Shown: positions 6,804 through 14,466 of the stretch, one piece after another
How positions within the stretch are numbered: position 1 is the first letter of the stretch
How the letters are laid out: each line of letters opens with the position of its first letter
Source: CAVQGZ01 sp964400785
GTDB taxonomy: Bacteria; Actinomycetota; Actinomycetes; Jiangellales; Jiangellaceae
Reading direction: 5' to 3'
NCBI GenBank assembly: GCA_964400785.1
Contig: CAYNWB010000035.1
Span: forward strand, 1 to 22,690
DNA length: 22,690 bases
Notes under the pieces: generated by a model
What the model was told of the DNA's origin: nothing
Databases searched by the model: none
The model's input: the letters and a program-made list of their open reading frames with translations, nothing else
Program-made: the position numbers and the translations under genes

Positions 6804-7328
6804 GTGGCCCTGGCTGTCTGCGCGCTCTTCGACGCTTCGGGGCAGCGCCTGATTCGCGGCCTCTGGGCTCGGCTGGAGGACGCAGGAATCGGATCGCTGG
6901 CGTCGCACACCCACCGGCGCCACCACCCGCACCTCTCCTATGCCGTGCTGCTCGAGTGGGACCTCGACCGCGTCCGCGACACGCTCGCCCGCCTGCCGGA
7001 CGGCGGTGCCTTCCCAGCAAATGTGCAGGGAACGGTCGTCTTCCCTCGGGGGCGCGTCGCGCTCGCGGTCGCCGTCCCGGCGGCGGTCGCGCTTCGCCAG
7101 CACCAGGTCACCTCGGCGCTGACGGCTGCAGGCTCGCAGCTGCACAAGCACTACCGTCCGGCGTCGTGGATCCCGCACGTCTCTGTGGCGACGCGGACGC
7201 CCGGAGCCCTGCTGCCGGTCGCGGTGACCGCTATCTCCGACGTGCTCCCCGCGACGCTGACGATCGCCAGTGCTGCGCTCGTAGACACCGGAACCGGTGA
7301 GATGTGGCCCCTGCCCGGGATCCCCTGA
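6804..7328 (+). CDS. 2'-5' RNA ligase / 2H phosphoesterase family protein
   Basis: The 174-residue product carries the two HxS/T motifs that define the 2H phosphoesterase superfamily: HLS at 43-45 (in HHPHLSYAV) and HVS at 125-127 (in WIPHVSVAT), with the expected half-to-half spacing. It starts like many actinobacterial members, with a strand (ALAVCALFD) and helix (QRLIRGLWARLEDAG). The family acts on 2',3'-cyclic or 2'-5' phosphodiester bonds of RNA or nucleotides; the real substrate here is unknown. The start is taken as GTG 6804, because the homologous core begins just there and upstream codons overlap the divergent gene; the ribosome site is weak. Confidence 0.8.
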   Translation: MALAVCALFDASGQRLIRGLWARLEDAGIGSLASHTHRRHHPHLSYAVLLEWDLDRVRDTLARLPDGGAFPANVQGTVVFPRGRVALAVAVPAAVALRQHQVTSALTAAGSQLHKHYRPASWIPHVSVATRTPGALLPVAVTAISDVLPATLTIASAALVDTGTGEMWPLPGIP

Positions 7329-7375
7329 CCGCAACCAGCGGCGCCGAGACCACGCCGTGCGTCAGTCGACCAGCC

Positions 7376-8053
7376 TCACCAGATGGCTGGCAGCAGTCGG
7401 TAGCGCGTACGTGCCTGGTACTCGCGGTAGCCGACCAGCTCTCTGGCCAGCATCGTGTCCTCCAGCGACGTTCGCAGCACGGTGAGAGCGACGTATCCGG
7501 CCCAGGGCAGCAGCGCCCAGACCGAGCCCAGCAGCAGCGCCGAGCCGAGGGCGGACACGCTCAACCCGGCGTACCCCGGGTGCCGAACAACGCGGTACGG
7601 CCCAGCCGAGACCACGGTGTGGCCTCGCTCGGTCTGGATGCGCACGACCTGGGCGAAGAAGGGATTCGCGGTCATGGCCCACACGACGACGGCGAAGCCC
7701 AGCACGAACAACGCCACACCCAGGGCGACCAGCCATGACGGCAGCCGCGGCGCCCAGCCCCATCGCTCGTCCAGCCCGGCGACGGCCACGATGCCCAGGG
7801 CCGGCACCGTCTGGGCCACAGTGAGGTGGCGGTCCCAGGACACCCCTCCGGCGCGCCCCTTGCTGCGCTCCTCCACCAGTGTCCGGTGCTTGGGGACGAG
7901 CAGAGCTGCGGAAGCCGCAATCGAGGCGGCATACAACGCGACGTAGAGCCACCCCGCCGCCCACCGAATCGTGCCGGCACTGGCGAACAGGACGACACCT
8001 TGCACGGCGATGACCGTGAGCACCTGCATGGCCCGCCGCACCAGCGCCGTCAC
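7376..8053 (-). CDS. Isoprenylcysteine carboxyl methyltransferase (ICMT)-type membrane methyltransferase
   Basis: The 225-residue membrane protein has hydrophobic segments at about 8-26, 34-54, 80-95, 107-127 and 164-195. Its C-terminal half carries the ICMT/PEMT S-adenosylmethionine signature: GPYRVVRHPGYAG (151-163), then LGSALLLGSVWAL, the ED of RTSLEDTMLARELVGYREY and the ending ARTRYRLLPAIW. It should methylate a membrane or lipid-like substrate at the cytoplasmic face; bacteria lack prenylated CAAX proteins, so the eukaryotic substrate does not apply. The GTG at 8053 is chosen because GGGAGGAGG lies 8 bases before it; a TTG at 8098 gives a longer frame without such a site. Convergent with the 2H phosphoesterase gene (47 bp). 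Confidence 0.85.
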   Translation of the reverse strand: MTALVRRAMQVLTVIAVQGVVLFASAGTIRWAAGWLYVALYAASIAASAALLVPKHRTLVEERSKGRAGGVSWDRHLTVAQTVPALGIVAVAGLDERWGWAPRLPSWLVALGVALFVLGFAVVVWAMTANPFFAQVVRIQTERGHTVVSAGPYRVVRHPGYAGLSVSALGSALLLGSVWALLPWAGYVALTVLRTSLEDTMLARELVGYREYQARTRYRLLPAIW

Positions 8054-8141
8054 CGTCCGAACCTCCTCCCTCAGACTCGGCCGCCGCTGCCGTGCCAACC
8101 ACGGTCCAAGGACCTCGCCCGACCCCGGTGCTCGTGCCTCC

Positions 8142-8705
8142 TCACGTCGTATCGGTGGTGTGCGCGTAGAGGTCCCTCAGCAGGGACACCTCAGCCAGAT
8201 GGTGGATCAGCTCGCGGTGGATGTGCAGCACCAGAGCCGCGATCGGTGCTTCGGCGAAGGGGCCTTCGGCGGGGCCGCACGGCCGGTCGAGCCCGTCTTC
8301 GCCCAACCCTCGAACACCGTCGAGCCATACCGTGACCTCGCGCTCCAGCTGCTCCAGCGCGTCGCCAGCGGTGGCGGCGTAGCTGTAGGACGCGTAGTCG
8401 ACCGGGTCGCGGCCGAAATGGGCAGCGTTGCGCATGCCGAGGACGCCGACGATGACATGGCCCAGCCTCCACGCGATCGTCGTGAAGGGCGCCGGAGTCG
8501 GCTCCGGATACGCCCAGTCGATCACAAGGTCGCCGGCGCCGGCCGCCATGGACGTGGTGGCGGTATCGCGTGGACGCACACTCCACGCACCCGACACCGG
8601 CTCCCAGAAGTACTCCTCGTCGGACAGTCCCGCCAAGCGGGAACGCAGCTGGTGCTCCCAGTGCCACTCGAACTGGTCACGCAGAAGCTGATTCCAGGCC
8701 GTCAC
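8142..8705 (-). CDS. DinB-like domain protein
   Basis: The 187-residue product resembles the actinobacterial DinB/YfiT-like four-helix family. It opens with LLRDQFEWHWEHQLRSRL and GLSDEEYFWEPVSGAWSVRPR, a frequent signature, followed by TTIAWRLGHVIVGVLGMRN with His83, and ends with HIHRELIHHLAEVSLLRDLY, where His168/169 would complete the family's triad of metal His. Members are thought to be metal-dependent and thiol-related (mycothiol or bacillithiol); this one's reaction is unknown. The GTG at 8705 is chosen because the family begins there; an in-frame GTG at 8747 would add 14 basic residues. The stop of the upstream esterase lies 38 bp away on the same strand. Confidence 0.8.
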   Translation of the reverse strand: MTAWNQLLRDQFEWHWEHQLRSRLAGLSDEEYFWEPVSGAWSVRPRDTATTSMAAGAGDLVIDWAYPEPTPAPFTTIAWRLGHVIVGVLGMRNAAHFGRDPVDYASYSYAATAGDALEQLEREVTVWLDGVRGLGEDGLDRPCGPAEGPFAEAPIAALVLHIHRELIHHLAEVSLLRDLYAHTTDTT

Positions 8706-8743
8706 GCCCCCATTGTTGCGGCCCGACGACCGGCGGCGAGCCG

Positions 8744-9595
8744 TCACGGTGACGGAGCAGCCAGGCCCAGCCAGTCGGCGATGAGGGGTCCGGCGACGTC
8801 CTCGCCGAAGACGCTCATGTGGTCGACTGCGTCGACGACCTCAAGCTCGACCGGGTGCCCACCCGCCGTGAGTGCGGCAGCGAACTCTTCGCTGAACGAC
8901 AGTGGGACGAGGTCGTCGGCGGCACCGTGCACCAGCAGTACCGGCAGCGTCGGGCGGTTCGTGGCCATCCGCAGGGGGTTGCCGTCGTCCCACTCTGTCG
9001 GGTCCGGGGACTCAGGCCCGAAGAGCAACTGAGCCTGCCCCGCGGCAGCCACGACGTCGTACGGCCCTGCCAGACCGATGAGACGGTCGGCATCGTGCGG
9101 CTGGAAGGGGCAGTCCGGCCCCGTGGCCTGCTCCGGGTCGAGTGCTGCCACGGCCGCGAGGTGCGCGCCGGCGGAGTGCCCCACCACCGCGAGGGTGACC
9201 GCGTCGGTCGACACGCCAGCAGCCTGGGTTGCCGCGTAGGCGAGACCGCACCCCACGTCCTGCACCGGGACGGGAAAGTAGAACCCGTCCGACGACGTGC
9301 GGTACGAGATGCTCACCACCGTCGCTCCTCGGTCGGCCAGGTAGGCCGCCAGCGGAGCGAGACCCGAAGGGTCGGCCGACACCCAGCCCCCACCGGGCAC
9401 CAGCAGGACGATGACGCCGGACGGATCGGCCGTGGGCTGGACGACGTTGGCGGCGACCCCGGGCGCGACCTGCTGGAGCGCCACCTGATCAGCGCTCGGC
9501 GTTGCCTGCTGCTGCGGCTGCGACGTTGCACAGGCGGCGAGGGTGCACGCCGCGGAAAGGGCGAGCACCCCGCTGAGACGACTCCACCGAGGCAT
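8744..9595 (-). CDS. Lipoprotein alpha/beta hydrolase (esterase/lipase-like)
   Basis: The 283-residue product starts at ATG 9595 behind GAAGGGACGG. The N-terminus MPRWSRLSG and a hydrophobic run lead to the lipobox LAAC (Cys22), so it should be a lipid-anchored extracytoplasmic enzyme. The mature part is an alpha/beta hydrolase: oxyanion-hole motif PGGGW (67-71), YRTSS after the strand VVSISYR, nucleophile GHSAG with Ser141, acid in HGAADDLVP (Asp227 or Asp228) and His259 in DAVDHMSVF. This resembles the carboxylesterase/BD-FAE lipase branch. Substrate unknown; a short-chain or acetyl ester is a guess. It is followed 38 bp later by the DinB-like gene and may share its transcript. Confidence 0.85.
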   Translation of the reverse strand: MPRWSRLSGVLALSAACTLAACATSQPQQQATPSADQVALQQVAPGVAANVVQPTADPSGVIVLLVPGGGWVSADPSGLAPLAAYLADRGATVVSISYRTSSDGFYFPVPVQDVGCGLAYAATQAAGVSTDAVTLAVVGHSAGAHLAAVAALDPEQATGPDCPFQPHDADRLIGLAGPYDVVAAAGQAQLLFGPESPDPTEWDDGNPLRMATNRPTLPVLLVHGAADDLVPLSFSEEFAAALTAGGHPVELEVVDAVDHMSVFGEDVAGPLIADWLGLAAPSP

Positions 9596-9645
9596 GACCC
9601 GTCCCTTCTCGCGCCCACGGCGCACGACACCAGTCCTACACCACG

Positions 9646-10062
9646 TCAGGACGAGTCCGCGGACAGAGCCAGCAGCCGCTCCAAGGCCTCATCAGCACGC
9701 TCGACGGGGACGAACAGATGGTCGTGGAAGCGGCCGGCCACCATGTTGCAGCTGATCCCGGCCTCGGTGAGCGTCGTGGCGACTGCTGCTGTGAGCCCGA
9801 CCGCGTCCAGCGCGGAGTGCACCCTCAGCGTGATCATCGCTGCGACGAGCTCGTAGTCGAGCTCGAGACGATCGGCGTCGGCCTGGGTCAGGATGAGCGA
9901 CAACCCCTCGTCCTCGTGCACGCACGCCACGGGGTCGACGCCGGCGGGCACGCCCGGTGCCGTCACGAACACGAACCGACCTGGTAGGCGGTCGGGCCTC
10001 ATGCCACGAATCAAGGCCGTCAGGTCGCGCGCGGACGCCGCGTCAGTTCTGTCGCCCTTCAT
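9646..10062 (-). CDS. ACT domain-containing protein
   Basis: The 138-residue product fits a family of stand-alone ACT-domain proteins (DUF2241-like). Its N-terminal part, DLTALIRGMRPDRLPGRFVFVT, followed by a run with DEGLSLILTQADADRL, is typical, and the ACT repeat is visible as ITLRVHSALDAVGLTAAVATTLTEAGISCNMVAGRFHDHLFVPVERADEAL, read in pieces: strand, helix, strand, 'H-D-H-L-F-V' strand, helix. ACT domains usually bind amino acids or other small ligands; no catalytic domain is attached. The ATG follows GGTGAGGAG. The gene lies 17 bp downstream of the 64-aa reading frame and 38-250 bp downstream of the TetR gene on the same strand, so they may be cotranscribed. Confidence 0.85.
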   Translation of the reverse strand: MKGDRTDAASARDLTALIRGMRPDRLPGRFVFVTAPGVPAGVDPVACVHEDEGLSLILTQADADRLELDYELVAAMITLRVHSALDAVGLTAAVATTLTEAGISCNMVAGRFHDHLFVPVERADEALERLLALSADSS

Positions 10063-10079
10063 CGCTGCTCCTCACCCAC

Positions 10080-10274
10080 TCAGATACTGACGACGGTTGC
10101 ACCCTCGGCCGCGTAGCGCAGGTAGGCCTCCCGCGCGGCTCCGGCGAAGATGAACACCTCGACACCGACCCCACGCTGGTCGGCCACCTCGTGCATGCGG
10201 CGCGCGACCGTCGTGCCGCCGATGAGGGAGTCGCTGTCAGCGCGAACGATGTTGACCACTGCTCTGGGGCGCAT
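10080..10274 (-). CDS. 64-aa DsrE-like protein or fragment
   Basis: A short frame on the minus strand, ATG 10274 with GATGGGG ending directly before it. The product has the strand-helix-strand pattern of the first half of the DsrE/TusD fold: VVNIVRADSD, then GGTTVARRMHEVADQRG, then VEVFIFAG. The conserved active-site Cys of DsrE/TusD is absent and a full DsrE domain is about 110-120 residues, so this is either a reduced family member or a remnant. It is flanked by the TetR gene (38 bp) and the ACT-domain gene (17 bp), both in the same direction. A small real gene is likely; function unassigned. Confidence 0.5.
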   Translation of the reverse strand: MRPRAVVNIVRADSDSLIGGTTVARRMHEVADQRGVGVEVFIFAGAAREAYLRYAAEGATVVSI

Positions 10275-10312
10275 CACCCCATCGTGGCAGGCACCTCCCG
10301 ATCGGGACGCGT

Positions 10313-10984
10313 CTAGCCAGCACCCGCTGCTTCGAGCCCGTCCAGAAGCATGTCGAGGCCGAACTCGAACGACGCCCCGAAGCTGTAGCCCGGCTGCAGG
10401 ACGTGGTCGCGGGTGAACTCCACCATCGTGGGGTACTCGCCCTCGGGCATCGCGGCGATCACCTGCTCGGCGATGTCGCCGATCTGCTCGCTGCCGCCGA
10501 ACGGCAGGCTCGCCTCCTGCAACGCGAACCCGTAGACGTAGGAGTCCAGCAGCGCCCCGGCGTGGGCGGTCATCTGCAGCGACAGCCCCCCGCGACGAAA
10601 GCAGGCCAGCATCTCCTCGTGGTGCCGTAGCGTCGCCGGCCCGGGGCTGGTGCGTGACTCCATGAGAGCAGGGGCCCAGGGGTGCCGGTTCAGCACCGCG
10701 CGGGCCGACACGCACCGCCTGCGTGCAGCAGACTTCCAGTGCTCGTCTCGCGGCGGCAGGTCGATCTGCGCGAAGACGAGGTCGACCATGCCGTCGACGA
10801 TCGCGTCCTTGCTCGGCACATGGTGGTAGATCGTCATCGGGCTGACGCCGAGGTCGTCGGCCAAGCGGCGAATCGTGAGGGCCTCGACCCCGATCCGGTC
10901 GGCCAGGTCGACGGCGCCGCGCAGCACCCGTTCGCGGGTGAGTGCCGGGCGCGGCCTGGAGCTGGCTGCCGTTCTGGCGGTCAT
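10313..10984 (-). CDS. TetR/AcrR-family repressor
   Basis: The 223-residue product has the TetR helix-turn-helix at about 17-62: LTRERVLRGAVDLADRIG, then TIRRLADDLGVSPMTIYHHVPSKDAIV. The tail (residues 75-220) is helical with MTAHAGALLDSYVYGFALQE and a C-terminal GASFEFGLDMLLDGLE, matching the ligand-binding domain of the tetracyclin-repressor C-terminal class common in actinobacteria (a ligand cannot be named). The ATG follows AGAGAGGTGACC. It is divergent from an MDR-type oxidoreductase, with two perfect 13-bp palindromes in the 125-bp region between them; it very probably represses both itself and that gene, though this is inference from context. Confidence 0.9.
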   Translation of the reverse strand: MTARTAASSRPRPALTRERVLRGAVDLADRIGVEALTIRRLADDLGVSPMTIYHHVPSKDAIVDGMVDLVFAQIDLPPRDEHWKSAARRRCVSARAVLNRHPWAPALMESRTSPGPATLRHHEEMLACFRRGGLSLQMTAHAGALLDSYVYGFALQEASLPFGGSEQIGDIAEQVIAAMPEGEYPTMVEFTRDHVLQPGYSFGASFEFGLDMLLDGLEAAGAG

Positions 10985-11028
10985 CGGCGGTCACCTCTCT
11001 TTGGCGTCTCGTGACGCACTTGCCTCAT

Positions 11029-11071
11029 CGTACTAAGTACGGCTATGGTTTGCGAACCCGTACTTAGTACG
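11029..11071. promoter_or_regulatory. Twin palindromic operator for the TetR-type repressor
   Basis: Two 13-bp palindromes, CGTACTAAGTACG (11029-11041) and CGTACTTAGTACG (11059-11071), are reverse complements of each other and each is symmetrical about its middle base. Their centres are 30 bp apart, close to three turns, so two repressor dimers would sit on the same DNA face. The sites occupy the middle of the divergent intergenic region between the TetR gene (starts 10984) and the oxidoreductase (starts 11110). No clear -35/-10 pair stands out; the promoters probably overlap the sites. Confidence 0.8.
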
Positions 11072-11109
11072 ACGAGCGCGAGGCTCGTCACACCCCGAAG
11101 GAGCCACCC

Positions 11110-12150
11110 ATGCCCGGACAGTCCACGACCACCCCCGTACCGACCGCGTCCGAGGTCGCGCCGACCCCTGCCGACCTGATGCGCGCCGTGGTGCAGCACC
11201 GCTACGGGTCCGCCGACGTGCTCGAGGTGCAGACCACGACCCGCCCGAGCATCGAGCCGTCCCAGGTGCTCATCGACGTCGAGTCGGGCGGTATCGACCG
11301 GGGTACCTGGCACCTCATGCTGGGCCACCCGATGATGGTGCGGGCCGCCGGCTTCGGGCTGCGGGCACCAAAGCAGCCGATCCCGGGCCTGGACGTCGCC
11401 GGCCGGGTGGTCGAGGTGGGGTCCGACGTCGACCGGTTCTCGGTCGGGGACGAGGTGTTCGGGGTCGCGATCGGCTCCTTCGCCGAGTACGCAGCTGCCG
11501 AAGCCGACAAGCTGGCGCACAAGCCGTCGAATCTGTCGTGGGAGCAGGCAGGTGTCGCGGCGATCTCCGGCATGACGGCGCTGCAGGCGCTGACCGACGT
11601 GGGGCGTCTCGAGCCCGGGCAGTCGGTGCTGGTGATGGGTGCCTCCGGCGGCGTCGGTTCCTACGCCGTCCAGATCGCCAAGGCATGGGGCGCGACCGTG
11701 ACCGGTGTTGCGAGCACGGCGAAGCTCGACTTCGTGCGCTCCCTGGGCGCCGACGCGGTGATCGACTACACGCAGGACGACCCCACGGACTCACGCTCGG
11801 CCTACGACCTCGTCGTCGACACGGGTGGGCTCACACCGGTGCGCCGTCTGCGACGGGTCCTGACGCGTAGCGGCACCCTCGTCATCGTCGGTGGCGAGGG
11901 GGGCAACAGGCTGACCGGCGGCGTCGAGCGGCAGGCGCGCGCCGTTCTGCTGTCTGCGTTCGTACCGCAGCGCCTGACCGCCTTCATCAGCAAGGAGCAC
12001 CACGAGCCGCTCGAGCGGCTCGCCGCGCTGATGGCCGACGCAGCTGTCGTCCCGCAGGTCGACCGGGTGGTTGACCTCGACGGAGTGGCTGATGCGATGC
12101 GTGACCTCGAGGCCGGTCGGGTGCGGGGCAAGGTGTGCGTCCGGGTGTGA
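11110..12150 (+). CDS. MDR-family (quinone-oxidoreductase-like) NAD(P)H-dependent oxidoreductase
   Basis: The 346-residue cytosolic protein belongs to the medium-chain dehydrogenase/reductase superfamily. The N-terminal catalytic part (24-150) has MRAVVQHRYGSADVLEV, PIPGLDVAGRVVEVG and SVGDEVFG in order; the Rossmann nucleotide site follows at GASGGVG (177-183). The Cys/His ligands for catalytic zinc are absent, which places it with the zinc-independent quinone oxidoreductase/enoyl reductase-like branch. The substrate is unknown, plausibly a quinone or electrophilic enone. A Ser/Thr/Pro-rich 23-residue leader precedes the family start (Met24), but the ribosome site AAGGAG supports ATG 11110. 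Divergent TetR gene and twin palindromes suggest induction by the substrate. Confidence 0.9.
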   Translation: MPGQSTTTPVPTASEVAPTPADLMRAVVQHRYGSADVLEVQTTTRPSIEPSQVLIDVESGGIDRGTWHLMLGHPMMVRAAGFGLRAPKQPIPGLDVAGRVVEVGSDVDRFSVGDEVFGVAIGSFAEYAAAEADKLAHKPSNLSWEQAGVAAISGMTALQALTDVGRLEPGQSVLVMGASGGVGSYAVQIAKAWGATVTGVASTAKLDFVRSLGADAVIDYTQDDPTDSRSAYDLVVDTGGLTPVRRLRRVLTRSGTLVIVGGEGGNRLTGGVERQARAVLLSAFVPQRLTAFISKEHHEPLERLAALMADAAVVPQVDRVVDLDGVADAMRDLEAGRVRGKVCVRV

Positions 12151-12168
12151 CGTACCCCCGCGTCCCCA

Positions 12169-12218
12169 CACCGCGCGGTCGCGGAGGGCGGTTAAGCGCG
12201 CTCGCTGACCGCGCGGTG
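12169..12218. terminator. 12-bp inverted repeat between convergent oxidoreductase and katG
   Basis: CACCGCGCGGTC at 12169-12180 and its exact reverse complement GACCGCGCGGTG at 12207-12218 form a 12-bp GC stem around a 26-base loop, just past the oxidoreductase stop and 14 bp from the katG stop. There is no T-run on either strand, so it would be a factor-assisted or non-canonical bidirectional terminator. Each arm also contains the palindrome CCGCGCGG, so other foldings are possible. Confidence 0.5.
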
Positions 12219-12231
12219 CGAGAGGCCGGCG

Positions 12232-14466
12232 TCAGCCGCGACCGAGCTCGAACCGATCGAGGTTCATCACCTTGTCCCACGCCGCCACGAAGTCGCGGAC
12301 GAACTTGTGCTGGGCGTCGTCGCTCGCATACACCTCGGCCAGAGCCCGCAGCTCGGAGTTCGAGCCGAACACGAGATCGGCGCGCGTCCCCGTCCAGCGC
12401 ACCTTGCCCGTGGCGCCGTCGCGACCCTCGAAGGTCTCTTCCGCCTCCGATGTCGCCGACCACTGCGTCCCCAGATCGAGCAGGTTCACGAAGAAGTCGT
12501 TGGTGAGCAACCCAGGTCGATCGGTGAGGACGCCGTGCGAGGTGCCGCCGTGGTTGGTGCCGAGCACGCGCAGCCCGCCCACGAGCACGGTCATCTCAGG
12601 GGCGCTCAACGTGAGCAGGTTCGCCCGGTCGACCAGCAGGTACTCTGCCGGCAGCCGATTGCCCTTGCCCAGGTAGTTGCGGAACCCGTCAGCCGTCGGT
12701 TCGAGAGCGGCGAACGACTCGACGTCCGTCTGCTCCTGGCTCGCGTCCATGCGGCCGGGGGTGAAGGGAACCTCGATGTCGAAGCCTGCGTCGCGCGCCG
12801 CCTGCTCGACTGCAGCGCATCCGGCGAGAACGATGAGGTCGGCCAGCGAGATTCTCGTCCCATCCGTCCGGGCTGCGTTGAAGCTCTGCTGGATGCCCTC
12901 GAGGGTGCTCAGCACAGGGGCCAGGTCGTCGGGCTCGTTGACCTGCCACCCCCGCTGCGGCTCGAGACGGATGCGTGCACCGTTGGCCCCACCCCGCTTG
13001 TCGCTGCCGCGGAACGTCGCCGCCGATGCCCAGGCTGTGCGCACGAGCTCCGACACCGAGAGCCCTGACGCCAGCACCTGCTGCTTGAGCGCAGCGACGT
13101 CGTCGGCATCGACGAGGTCGTGGTCGACGGCGGGAATCGGGTCTTGCCAGATCAACGTCTGCTGGGGCACGAGCGGTCCGAGGTAGCGCGCGAGCGGCCC
13201 CATGTCGCGGTGGGTGAGCTTGAACCACGCGCGGGCGAACGCATCGGCGAACTCGTCGGGGTTGGCCATGAAGCGCCGCGAGATCTGCTCGTAGACCGGG
13301 TCGACACGCATGGCCATGTCGGCGGTCGACATCATCGGCGCGTGCCGCACGGATGGGTCGGCCGCGTCCGGCACGGCGTCGGCCCCGGCGCCACCTGCCG
13401 GCTGCCACTGCCAGGCACCGGCGGGGCTCTTCGTCAGCTCCCACTCGTAGCCGAACAGCGTCTCGAAGTAGCTGTTGTCCCAGGTGATGGGCGTGGGCGT
13501 CCACGCACCCTCGAGACCGCTGGTGATCGTGTCGTCACCGGCGCCGGTGCCGTAGCTGTTCGTCCAGCCCAGACCCTGCTCGGCCAGGGACGCCGCCTCG
13601 GGTTCCGGACCCACGTACCGGTTCGGGTCGGCGGCGCCGTGGGTCTTGCCGAAGGTGTGGCCTCCCGCGGTGAGGGCCACCGTCTCCTCGTCGTTCATCG
13701 CCATGCGCCGGAACGTCTCGCGGATGTCGCGCGCCGAGGCCAGCGGGTCGGGGTTGCTGCTCGGGCCCTCCGGGTTGACGTAGATCAGCCCCATCTGCAC
13801 GGCGGCCAGCGGGCTCTCGAGCTCACGGTCGCCGCTGTAGCGCTCGTCGCCCAGCCAGGTGTCCTCGGGCCCCCAGTAGACGTCCTCGTCCGGCTCCCAC
13901 ACGTCCTCGCGACCGCCGGCGAACCCGAAGGTCTCGAAGCCCATCGACTCCAAGGCGCAGTTGCCGGCGAAGATCATCAGGTCGGCCCACGAGATCTTCT
14001 TGCCGTACTTCTGCTTGACCGGCCAGAGCAGTCGGCGTGCCTTGTCGAGGTTGGCGTTGTCGGGCCAGCTGTTCAGCGGGGCGAAGCGCTGCATACCGGC
14101 GCCGGCTCCGCCGCGTCCGTCGCTGATGCGGTAGGTGCCGGCGCTGTGCCAGGCCATGCGGATGATCAGCGGGCCGTAGTGGCCGTAGTCGGCGGGCCAC
14201 CAGTCCTGCGACGTGGTCAGAGCGTCGATGACGTCACGCTTGAGAGCCTCGAGGTCGAGCGAGAGGAACTCGCTGGCGTAGTCGAAGTCGTCGTCCATGG
14301 GGTTGGCCGCGGGCGGGTGCTTGCGCAGGATCGTCAGGTTCAGCTGCTGGGGCCACCACGTGCGGTTGCCGGCACCCTCGGTGGGGTGCACCGCGTGCGC
14401 GACCGGGCATCGAGCCTCGCCCTCGTCGGTGTTCATCTCGCTGACAGCCGCGTGGTGCTCGGTCAT
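12232..14466 (-). CDS. katG: Catalase-peroxidase KatG
   Basis: The 744-residue heme enzyme removes hydrogen peroxide (catalase and peroxidase activity) in the cytoplasm. It has full family length with two peroxidase-like halves; only the N-terminal half binds heme. Distal residues Arg103, Trp106 and His107 are in RMAWHSAGTYR, and proximal His270 is in GGHTFGKTHG. The Met-Tyr-Trp crosslink needed for catalase activity is complete: Trp106, Tyr229 (GLIYVNPEGP) and Met255 (FRRMAMNDEE). Ser316 corresponds to Ser315 of the Mycobacterium tuberculosis enzyme, the residue linked with isoniazid activation. The ATG overlaps the furA stop by four bases (ATGA), and AAAGGAACG inside furA is the ribosome site, so it is translationally coupled to furA and controlled by its promoter. 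Confidence 0.98.
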   Translation of the reverse strand: MTEHHAAVSEMNTDEGEARCPVAHAVHPTEGAGNRTWWPQQLNLTILRKHPPAANPMDDDFDYASEFLSLDLEALKRDVIDALTTSQDWWPADYGHYGPLIIRMAWHSAGTYRISDGRGGAGAGMQRFAPLNSWPDNANLDKARRLLWPVKQKYGKKISWADLMIFAGNCALESMGFETFGFAGGREDVWEPDEDVYWGPEDTWLGDERYSGDRELESPLAAVQMGLIYVNPEGPSSNPDPLASARDIRETFRRMAMNDEETVALTAGGHTFGKTHGAADPNRYVGPEPEAASLAEQGLGWTNSYGTGAGDDTITSGLEGAWTPTPITWDNSYFETLFGYEWELTKSPAGAWQWQPAGGAGADAVPDAADPSVRHAPMMSTADMAMRVDPVYEQISRRFMANPDEFADAFARAWFKLTHRDMGPLARYLGPLVPQQTLIWQDPIPAVDHDLVDADDVAALKQQVLASGLSVSELVRTAWASAATFRGSDKRGGANGARIRLEPQRGWQVNEPDDLAPVLSTLEGIQQSFNAARTDGTRISLADLIVLAGCAAVEQAARDAGFDIEVPFTPGRMDASQEQTDVESFAALEPTADGFRNYLGKGNRLPAEYLLVDRANLLTLSAPEMTVLVGGLRVLGTNHGGTSHGVLTDRPGLLTNDFFVNLLDLGTQWSATSEAEETFEGRDGATGKVRWTGTRADLVFGSNSELRALAEVYASDDAQHKFVRDFVAAWDKVMNLDRFELGRG

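Noticed and set aside
5729..7300. 523-codon plus-strand frame over the VOC, YjbR and 2H genes
   Set aside because: Spans three genes with clear families in other frames; its product has no recognisable fold.
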